DNA of 5,547 nt from an uncultured Bacteroidota bacterium. GTDB lineage: Bacteria > Bacteroidota > Bacteroidia > Chitinophagales > Chitinophagaceae. Under the pieces are notes generated by a model. The model had not been told where the DNA came from. It ran no database searches and saw only the letters and a list, made by a program, of their open reading frames with translations. The position numbers and the translations under genes are program-made. The number at the start of each line of letters is the position of its first letter. Position 1 is the first letter of the stretch. Positions 1 to 5,547 of the stretch are shown piece after piece. The stretch spans positions 1 through 5,547 of the forward strand of contig CAIWHF010000151.1 of assembly GCA_903912405.1 (NCBI GenBank), given 5' to 3'.

Positions 1-218
1 TGCAACAACCTAATCAAACTAATGGTGTAACGGGTGGCAATCCTAAAATGATCTCAACAATTGCAAAGGCAGCAATTGCCGTAGGTGCCGATGGTTTATT
101 TATAGAAACCCATCCAGATCCAGCTAATGCGAAATCTGATGGAGCTAATATGCTTCACTTAGATGAATTTGAGCAACTCATGAAACAATTAGTTGCCATA
201 AGAAAAGCAATTCGATAA
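1..218 (+). CDS. kdsA: 3-deoxy-8-phosphooctulonate synthase (KDO-8-P synthase), C-terminal part
   Basis: The reading frame enters from the left edge (first full codon at base 3) and ends at TAA 216-218, giving the last 71 residues of a protein that is normally about 270-280 aa. KdsA is a cytoplasmic enzyme that condenses phosphoenolpyruvate with arabinose 5-phosphate to Kdo-8-phosphate, the precursor of the Kdo sugar in lipopolysaccharide. The fragment carries the family's C-terminal barrel signature: QQPNQTNGVTGG at visible residues 1-12, then GLFIETHPDPANAKSDGAN at 31-49. Visible E35 and D46 are spaced like E. coli Glu239 and Asp250, the acidic pair that binds metal in the metal-dependent class. 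Whether this copy is metal-dependent cannot be decided, because the diagnostic N-terminal Cys/Asn lies outside the window. The gene converges on mutS and is closed by the hairpin that starts 2 bp after its stop codon. The family call is secure; the missing 5' part is due only to the window edge. Confidence 0.96.
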   Translation, partial: QQPNQTNGVTGGNPKMISTIAKAAIAVGADGLFIETHPDPANAKSDGANMLHLDEFEQLMKQLVAIRKAIR

Positions 219-220
219 TA

Positions 221-250
221 AAAAAGGGATTCAACGGAATCCCTTTTTTT
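221..250. terminator. Bidirectional intrinsic terminator between kdsA and mutS
   Basis: A perfect 11-bp inverted repeat (221-231 and 238-248) encloses the 6-base loop CAACGG. The core is GGGATT/AATCCC flanked by A/T runs. On the plus strand the stem runs into seven T (244-250). On the minus strand the other arm reads AATCCC followed by six T. Either direction therefore gives a rho-independent terminator, serving kdsA (+) and mutS (-). It fills almost the whole 219-248 gap and its T-run touches the mutS stop codon at 249-251. Confidence 0.93.
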
Positions 251-2864
251 ATTTATAATTTTTTACAATCTCTTTAAGCTCATTTAATTTCATAAGCGCT
301 TCTACAGGTGTTAGGGTATTGATATCAAGCGCATCTAAAACAGCTTGAATTGCTCTTAAGTCGCTACTCAATCCATCAAATATATTTAATTGAAATTGTG
401 GCGCTTTAGTGGCTTGATTTACTTTTTCTTGCAAACTTGTAGCTTGACCGTGTTTTTCTTCTAATGATTTAAGAAGGGTATCCGCTCTATCCGTTAATGA
501 TTTTGGCATACCAGCCATTTTTGCGACTTGAATACCAAAACTATGTCTGCTACCACCTTTAGCTAGTTTGCGTAAAAAGACAACTTTGTTACCAACTTCT
601 TTATGCGTTATATGAAAATTTTGAATGCGTTCAAACTGATTTTCTAATTCATTTAACTCGTGGTAATGGGTAGCAAAAAGTGTTTTAGGTTTATGCTCCG
701 ATTGATGCAAAAACTCTACTATAGACCAAGCTATGGATATGCCATCATAGGTGCTGGTACCCCTGCCAATTTCATCTAATAACAAAAGGCTTCTAGAAGA
801 AATGGAATTAATGATACTGGCTGTTTCATTCATCTCCACCATAAAAGTACTCTCTCCACCACTTAAATTATCGGAAGCGCCAACACGGGTAAAGATTTTA
901 TCGGTTAGACTAATAACAGCTTTAGAAGCAGGTACATAAGCGCCCATATGAGCCATAATAGTAATCAAAGCCGTTTGACGTAAGAGAGCAGATTTACCAC
1001 TCATATTGGGACCCGTTAGAATTATGATTTGCTGTTCATCTTTATCTAAAAGGATATCGTTGCTTATATAATGCTCTCCAGGAGCTAAGTTTTGTTCGAT
1101 TACCGGATGTCTTCCATCGCTAATGCTAATGGCATCATCTTCTGAGAGAATGGGTTTGCAATACTGATATTGAATAGCTTGTTGAGCAAAACTAGCCAAA
1201 CAATCTAGTTGCGCTACTACCTGAGCATTAGTTTGTATAGCTTGAATGGAGGGCTCTATGGATGTAATTAATTCATTAAATAATTGAGCTTCAATTGTCG
1301 CAATTTTATCCTCTGCACCTAATATTTGCTCTTCGTATTTTTTTAATTCGGGTGTTATATATCGCTCAGCACCTGTTAAGGTTTGTTTTCTTATCCAAGA
1401 TGTTGGTACCTTATCTTTATGGGCATGGGTGACTTCTAAATAGTACCCATAGACGTTATTAAAGCCAATTTTTAAGGAGCTTATTCCAGTTTTGAGGATT
1501 TCCTCTTCTTGTATTTTTTGTAAAAAGGTTTTGCCGTCTTTAGAAATTGATCGCAATTGATCCAGTTCTTCATTTACTCCAGCTTTAATATAGTTTCCTT
1601 TCGATTGCAATGCTGGTGCATCTTCATCGATATGATTATTAATTCTATCTTGAATACTTTGTAATGGGTCGATTAAAGAAATTAAAGGCTTTAAAGCTTC
1701 TTGTACTGTAGCGTTCAATAAATCAACAATTTGAGCTACTTGATGCAATCCTTTGCTTAATGCAAATAACTCCCGTGGATTTATTTTTCTGATTGGAATT
1801 TTGCCCAATAAGCGTTCCATATCACCTATCTGTTTTAATGATAAGCGTAAAGTAGTTGCACAATCAACAGCATCAATAAAATAAGTTACAATTTGCTGAC
1901 GAGTTTCAATTTTCTTTTTATCAGTCAATGGGAAAATCAACCATCTTTTAATTAAGCGAGCACCCATAGGGGTTAGGGTGGTGTCTATACTCTTTAATAA
2001 ACTATGGGATTGGTCATTACCATTATTTAATAATTCTAAATTTCGAATGGTAAATCGATCCATCCATAAAAAATCATTGTTTATGATTCTGATTATCGTA
2101 CTAATATGTTGGAGGCGATTATGCTCTGTGTCTTTTAGATAATGCAAAGCTGCACCCGCGGCAATGGTAGCTGCAGGTAAATCGTGCAATCCAAACCCTT
2201 TTAATGATTGTGTTTGAAAATGCTGCAACAATAAATCTTGCGTATAATTTTCTTGAAAGATCCAATCTTCTAGTCCAAACGTATACACATGGGCATCGAT
2301 TTGCTCTTTGAAATAGCGTACTTTAGATTTAGCCATGACCACTTCAGCCGCTTGAAAACTTTGTAATAGTTTATCAATATAGGCTTCGTTTCCTTGAGCG
2401 GCATAGAATTCGCCCGTACTAATATCTAAAAAAGCAGCACCACTGGTATCGCCATTTAAATAGATTGCCGATAAAAAATTATTTTGTTTATTGTCAAGTA
2501 ATTTATCATTGGTTGCTACACCAGGCGTAACTAATTCGGTAACACCTCTTTTTACAATGCCTTTAGCTTGTTTGGGATCTTCTAATTGGTCGCAAATTGC
2601 AACCCGATAACCGGCTTTAACTAATTTATGTAAATAAGTATCTAAAGAATGATGGGGAAACCCCGCTAGTTCTATACTTGAAGCAGAACCATTGGCTCTT
2701 TTAGTAAGTGTGATGCCCAAAACTTTGGATGCAATAATGGCGTCGTCTGAAAAGGTTTCATAAAAGTCACCAACTCTAAATAGCAACACTGCATCAGGAT
2801 ATTTGGTTTTTATCTCCCGATGTTGTTTCATTAAAGGTGTTTCTGCAATTTCTTTCTTTGTCAA
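249..2864 (-). CDS. mutS: DNA mismatch repair protein MutS
   Basis: MutS recognises base mismatches and small loops in newly replicated DNA and, as an ATP-driven sliding clamp, recruits MutL. With a start at TTG 2864 the protein has 871 aa (E. coli 853). The mismatch-reading motif GDFYE is at residues 32-36, with F34 and E36 matching the Phe and Glu that contact the mismatch. Connector, lever and clamp regions follow at roughly 130-580. The ABC ATPase domain has Walker A GPNMSGKS at 618-625, signature SGGESTFM at 668-675, Walker B LLLLDE ending at D697-E698, and the switch histidine H733 in FATHYHEL. Near the C-terminus QLNIF (825-829) resembles the sliding-clamp binding pentapeptide, followed by the usual LTPVEAL segment. 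No conserved ATG exists at the expected N-terminus. TTG 2864 gives MTKKEIAETPLMKQ, the normal family beginning, 11 bp after the aminopeptidase stop. TTG 2918 would overlap that gene with an atypical leader, and ATG 2831 would cut into the conserved start. Product certain; start codon moderately sure. Confidence 0.97.
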   Translation of the reverse strand: MTKKEIAETPLMKQHREIKTKYPDAVLLFRVGDFYETFSDDAIIASKVLGITLTKRANGSASSIELAGFPHHSLDTYLHKLVKAGYRVAICDQLEDPKQAKGIVKRGVTELVTPGVATNDKLLDNKQNNFLSAIYLNGDTSGAAFLDISTGEFYAAQGNEAYIDKLLQSFQAAEVVMAKSKVRYFKEQIDAHVYTFGLEDWIFQENYTQDLLLQHFQTQSLKGFGLHDLPAATIAAGAALHYLKDTEHNRLQHISTIIRIINNDFLWMDRFTIRNLELLNNGNDQSHSLLKSIDTTLTPMGARLIKRWLIFPLTDKKKIETRQQIVTYFIDAVDCATTLRLSLKQIGDMERLLGKIPIRKINPRELFALSKGLHQVAQIVDLLNATVQEALKPLISLIDPLQSIQDRINNHIDEDAPALQSKGNYIKAGVNEELDQLRSISKDGKTFLQKIQEEEILKTGISSLKIGFNNVYGYYLEVTHAHKDKVPTSWIRKQTLTGAERYITPELKKYEEQILGAEDKIATIEAQLFNELITSIEPSIQAIQTNAQVVAQLDCLASFAQQAIQYQYCKPILSEDDAISISDGRHPVIEQNLAPGEHYISNDILLDKDEQQIIILTGPNMSGKSALLRQTALITIMAHMGAYVPASKAVISLTDKIFTRVGASDNLSGGESTFMVEMNETASIINSISSRSLLLLDEIGRGTSTYDGISIAWSIVEFLHQSEHKPKTLFATHYHELNELENQFERIQNFHITHKEVGNKVVFLRKLAKGGSRHSFGIQVAKMAGMPKSLTDRADTLLKSLEEKHGQATSLQEKVNQATKAPQFQLNIFDGLSSDLRAIQAVLDALDINTLTPVEALMKLNELKEIVKNYK

Positions 2865-2875
2865 AACGAAATAAT

Positions 2876-4564
2876 TTATTCTACTTCCATTAAATAATTT
2901 TCTAGTATGCTTTCCCAATCCTCCAAGAGATTATCTTCAGCAATACTTTTCCATTCGGTTGTTGGGTACTTTGTTGCTGCCTCATTTTGGTTGCTCAAAA
3001 CAATAGGCAAACTGAAGTTGGGCATGCAATTTGTGAATCGATAACTAAATTTACCTTGTTCTAATTTAGTTTCCAATTTGGGAATATCTGTAGATCGTAA
3101 ATATTGATTAAAGAATGCTTTAATGCCTGCTTTATCTAATTTACTACTTAATACTGTTTCCCAATAGTTTTCTAATTGTGATTCTGTTATGGTTTGATGA
3201 TAGAAGGTTTGATTCATTTTACGCAATGCTTGTCTAAATTGATCGTCATTATCAAACATTTTCCTAATCATATGTACTATTGCTGCACCTTTTGTATAAA
3301 TATCTGCTCCTTCTTTATGCACTCCTTTTTCGGCTTGCACCGTTTGCTCATTTTGTATTAGCTCCCAAGTGCCCAAAGCATACGCATTGGCACTTTCTTT
3401 ATCTAATAAACATTCGGCAAAAAGCGATTCCGCATAGGTGGTCCAACCTTCATGTATCCAATTATAGGCAACATCACTTGCTGTGATATTATTGCCAAAC
3501 CATTCGTGTGCACTTTCATGTACTATGATAAAATCAAATTGCAGTCCAAAGCCGGTTTTGCTTCGGTCTTTACCTAAATAACCCATTTGATATTGGTTGC
3601 CATAGGCTACAGCACTTTGATGTTCCATGCCTAAATAAGGTGCTTCTACCAATTTATAGCCATCTTCATAAAAAGGGTAGGGTCCCATCCAAGATTCAAA
3701 ACAATGCAACATAGGTTTTACCACTGAAAATTGTTTTCTAGCAGCATTTTCATTGTTTTTGAGTACATAAAAACTCAAGGGTAAAATACCTTTTTCGCCA
3801 TGGAGCGTATCTGTCCATTTTACATAATCGCCTATGTAAAAAGTGATATCGTAATTATTAATGGGATTGGTTACGGTATAATAATTATTGTAAAATATTT
3901 TACTACTCTTTTCATTACTTATTGGATCTGTTACGGAAATAGTATCATTCATTTCGTGTGCAATACCATTTGCTACAACCATTAATTGATTATTGCTTGG
4001 GTTTATAGCAATTCGTGCACCCATATCAGGTTCATCACTTTGTAGGTCTTTACAAGGAAACCAGCAACTTGCACCTTTGCCTTGACAGGCCACACTAACC
4101 CAAGGTTTATTGTTTATATCTTTTTTCCATACAAATCCACCATCCCAAGGCGGATTTTTGGCTTCTGTTGGTTTGCCTTCATAATTAATAATCAACTCAA
4201 GGGTGTCCCCCTTTTTAAATGTTTGTTTAGCAAAATTGATCCAATAAATATCCTTATCTCTTTTGAAATTTAATACTATTGAATCTTTACTATTCTTTTT
4301 TTTGCAGAAAAGCGTATTGATTTTTAAAGATTCTTGTAAGTCTAATTGAAAACTGTCGCGCATTGGATTAATCAGATTAAAGCACAGTATAGTTTTACCT
4401 TCTATAAAATGATTATCCAAATCGATATCTAGTTGCAAATCATAATGCAACACATTCCACCAATTTCTCCCCATGCCATTAGATCCTAATAAAGTATCCT
4501 TTTTGGTAAATGCTGCAGCATGTGCTACATACATGGAAAAGATAATGATAAAAAGCTGTTTCAT
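2876..4564 (-). CDS. Secreted M1-family zinc aminopeptidase
   Basis: This is a gluzincin metallopeptidase of family M1, expected to remove N-terminal residues from peptides outside the cytoplasm. From ATG 4564 it has 562 aa and begins with a signal peptide: K2, a hydrophobic run LFIIIFSMYVA, then AHAAA as a likely signal peptidase I site near residue 18, so a periplasmic location is inferred. An N-terminal beta domain follows (about 30-230; RNWWNVLHYDL is typical of Bacteroidota members). The catalytic domain has zinc site HESAH at 349-353 and third ligand E372 in HEGW, exactly HEXXH-x18-E. Y423 in YTKGA matches the catalytic tyrosine of leukotriene A4 hydrolase. The exopeptidase motif is GMEHQ (312-316) rather than GxMEN. 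A short C-terminal beta region follows FFNQYLRSTDIPKLE; there is no long helical domain as in PepN. An in-frame TTG at 4603 is open but lies in a terminator hairpin and would put TTG-encoded residues before the signal peptide, so it was not used. mutS follows closely, suggesting cotranscription. Substrate preference is unknown. Confidence 0.93.
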   Translation of the reverse strand: MKQLFIIIFSMYVAHAAAFTKKDTLLGSNGMGRNWWNVLHYDLQLDIDLDNHFIEGKTILCFNLINPMRDSFQLDLQESLKINTLFCKKKNSKDSIVLNFKRDKDIYWINFAKQTFKKGDTLELIINYEGKPTEAKNPPWDGGFVWKKDINNKPWVSVACQGKGASCWFPCKDLQSDEPDMGARIAINPSNNQLMVVANGIAHEMNDTISVTDPISNEKSSKIFYNNYYTVTNPINNYDITFYIGDYVKWTDTLHGEKGILPLSFYVLKNNENAARKQFSVVKPMLHCFESWMGPYPFYEDGYKLVEAPYLGMEHQSAVAYGNQYQMGYLGKDRSKTGFGLQFDFIIVHESAHEWFGNNITASDVAYNWIHEGWTTYAESLFAECLLDKESANAYALGTWELIQNEQTVQAEKGVHKEGADIYTKGAAIVHMIRKMFDNDDQFRQALRKMNQTFYHQTITESQLENYWETVLSSKLDKAGIKAFFNQYLRSTDIPKLETKLEQGKFSYRFTNCMPNFSLPIVLSNQNEAATKYPTTEWKSIAEDNLLEDWESILENYLMEVE

Positions 4565-4589
4565 AAGTTTGATATAGGTATAAAAATAA

Positions 4590-4617
4590 AAAAACGCTTT
4601 CAAATGAAAGCGTTTTT
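4590..4617 (-). terminator. Intrinsic terminator after the FKBP gene
   Basis: A perfect 12-bp inverted repeat (4590-4601 and 4606-4617) with loop AAAT has a CGCTTTC/GAAAGCG core. Read on the minus strand, the stem runs into TTTTTTTATTTTTA, a classic rho-independent T-tract. It lies 20 bp after the FKBP stop codon (4638-4640) and ends 25 bp before the aminopeptidase ATG. It should therefore close the FKBP transcript and separate it from the aminopeptidase-mutS unit. The plus-strand T-run is shorter, and no plus-strand gene approaches from that side. Confidence 0.9.
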
Positions 4618-4637
4618 AGTAATAAATAATTATTTAA

Positions 4638-5547
4638 TTATTTAGCATCTTCAATGTTTACAACTTCTACCTCAAATATCAATACAGAATTTGCTGGTAT
4701 TGCTGGAGAAGGGCTTTGAGCACCATATGCAATGTTTGAAGGGATAAACAATTTAGCTTTTCCACCTTTCTTCAATAAAGCAATGCCTTCATCCCAACCT
4801 TTAATTACTTGACCTTGACCAAGTGTAAACGTAAACGGTTGAACATGATTGAAGCTAGAATCTATATTAGAGTCAAATTTCTTGCCATCTAAAGTAGTAC
4901 CGGTATAATTAACCGTAACACTTTGTCCAGCTTTAGCATTATCGCCAGCACCAGGAATGGTAATTACGTAATTTAAACCACTTGCTGATTTTTGAGCAGT
5001 GATATTATTTTTCTTTAAGTAGTCATCAATTAAAGCAGCATCGATATTTTTTTGAGCAGATGATTTTTTCTCATTATCAGCTTTTGTTTGAGCTTCAGAT
5101 TTAATGGATACCATTTGCACATAATATTCCAATTTCATGCCGTCTTTCATCCAAGGAGCTAATTGTGCACCTCTTTTCTTTATAGAATCGATAGCAACCA
5201 TAAAAATAGCACTATCGCCTACAGACATATAGGTAAAGCCTTCAACAACATCCCCACTAAATTGTGGTTTTTGTAATTGCAATGGAACAGGATTGTTGTT
5301 ATTCATTTTTCTTGAATCAAACAAAACGCTATCACCTATTTTGGTGCTGATGTGTACTTCAGCAAAATCGCTAACAATAGCGTTTTTGCCAGTTACATCT
5401 TTAACGAGTTTGTAAGATACACCACTAGGTAATTTGGTAAAGCCAGCTGCTGCTTTAGGTGCAGTAACTGATTTTTTTACTGGTGCTTTAGCGGTAGTAG
5501 TCTTTTTAACTTGTGCTTCTGCGTTGATTACTAAAAATAAACCGGAA
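4638..5547 (-). CDS. Exported two-domain FKBP-type peptidyl-prolyl cis-trans isomerase, 5' end outside window
   Basis: The frame is open from the stop at 4638 to the right edge, giving 302 visible residues; the start lies beyond base 5547. FKBP proteins catalyse cis-trans isomerisation of prolyl bonds and act as folding chaperones. Visible residues 1-12 (SGLFLVINAEAQ) look like the end of a signal peptide cut near AEA-Q, so a periplasmic location is likely; no lipobox Cys is visible there. A Lys/Thr/Ala/Pro-rich linker follows (about 13-34), then a divergent FKBP-like domain (about 35-150), a charged helical linker (about 150-185), and a canonical FKBP domain (about 186-302). The second domain keeps the active-pocket residues: Y214 in NYTG, the Asp of KKFDS, the PFTF Phe, QVIKGW with W251, the Tyr of AYG, and the Phe of IFEVEV. 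The first domain lacks most of these (see findings). A strong terminator follows, so it is probably the last gene of its unit. Family call secure; clients unknown. Starting at the internal TTG 5324 would split the first domain. Confidence 0.93.
   Translation of the reverse strand, partial: SGLFLVINAEAQVKKTTTAKAPVKKSVTAPKAAAGFTKLPSGVSYKLVKDVTGKNAIVSDFAEVHISTKIGDSVLFDSRKMNNNNPVPLQLQKPQFSGDVVEGFTYMSVGDSAIFMVAIDSIKKRGAQLAPWMKDGMKLEYYVQMVSIKSEAQTKADNEKKSSAQKNIDAALIDDYLKKNNITAQKSASGLNYVITIPGAGDNAKAGQSVTVNYTGTTLDGKKFDSNIDSSFNHVQPFTFTLGQGQVIKGWDEGIALLKKGGKAKLFIPSNIAYGAQSPSPAIPANSVLIFEVEVVNIEDAK

Noticed and set aside
751..939. Plus-strand open frame of 62 codons opposite mutS
   Set aside because: It lies opposite the Walker B and signature region of mutS, has no recognisable domain, and is a by-product of the conserved coding sequence on the other strand.
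3280..3486. Plus-strand open frame of 68 codons opposite the aminopeptidase
   Set aside because: It is antisense to the catalytic domain, with low-complexity Leu/His-rich content and no gene-like start context; the minus-strand gene explains the sequence.
3800..4273. Two further plus-strand open frames (3800-3985 and 4082-4273), one rich in Ile/Tyr and resembling a membrane peptide
   Set aside because: Both are antisense to the N-terminal beta domain of the aminopeptidase. The hydrophobic look comes from AT-rich codons read in reverse, with no independent support.
4565..4603. Upstream TTG start (4603) for the aminopeptidase
   Set aside because: It would place the start inside the terminator hairpin and add 13 residues before an otherwise ideal signal peptide beginning at ATG 4564.
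4623..4636. Perfect 14-bp palindrome TAAATAATTATTTA just after the FKBP stop codon
   Set aside because: It is made only of A and T in an AT-rich spacer, where such palindromes are expected by chance; the nearby GC-containing hairpin is a better terminator.
5322..5324. TTG at 5324 as the start of the FKBP gene
   Set aside because: The same frame stays open to base 5547 and encodes a signal-peptide end, a linker and the first half of an FKBP-like domain, so the true start is outside the window.

Overview
The window looks like core chromosome of a Bacteroidota bacterium, possibly close to Chitinophagaceae. This is inferred from the AT-rich coding sequence, start regions without a clear Shine-Dalgarno sequence, the style of the MutS and KdsA proteins, a secreted M1 aminopeptidase with a GMEHQ motif, and an exported two-domain FKBP protein. 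KdsA makes the LPS sugar Kdo, so the cell should be Gram-negative with an outer membrane. I see no mobile element, CRISPR array, tRNA, rRNA, phage gene or defence cassette.

Layout: bases 1-218 (+) hold the 3' end of kdsA. A 30-bp gap, almost entirely one hairpin with T-tracts on both strands, separates it from three genes on the minus strand. Read in their own direction from the right edge, these are: an exported FKBP-type peptidyl-prolyl isomerase (4638-5547, 5' end outside the window); a strong intrinsic terminator (4590-4617); a secreted M1-family zinc aminopeptidase (2876-4564); and mutS (249-2864), whose likely TTG start lies 11 bp after the aminopeptidase stop. The longest stretch without a gene is 73 bp (4565-4637).

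The aminopeptidase and mutS are spaced as a two-gene transcription unit ending at the shared terminator next to kdsA, although their functions (periplasmic peptide breakdown and DNA mismatch repair) have no obvious link. The FKBP gene belongs to a separate upstream unit. Three start sites needed correction. The mutS frame has no ATG at the conserved N-terminus. The aminopeptidase should begin at an ATG that heads a clean signal peptide. The FKBP frame stays open to the window edge, so its N-terminal part is also coding.

I did not find a new biological system here. The points most worth a second look are the degenerate first FKBP-like domain, the modified exopeptidase motif of the aminopeptidase, the TTG start of mutS, and the terminator lying directly in front of the aminopeptidase start.
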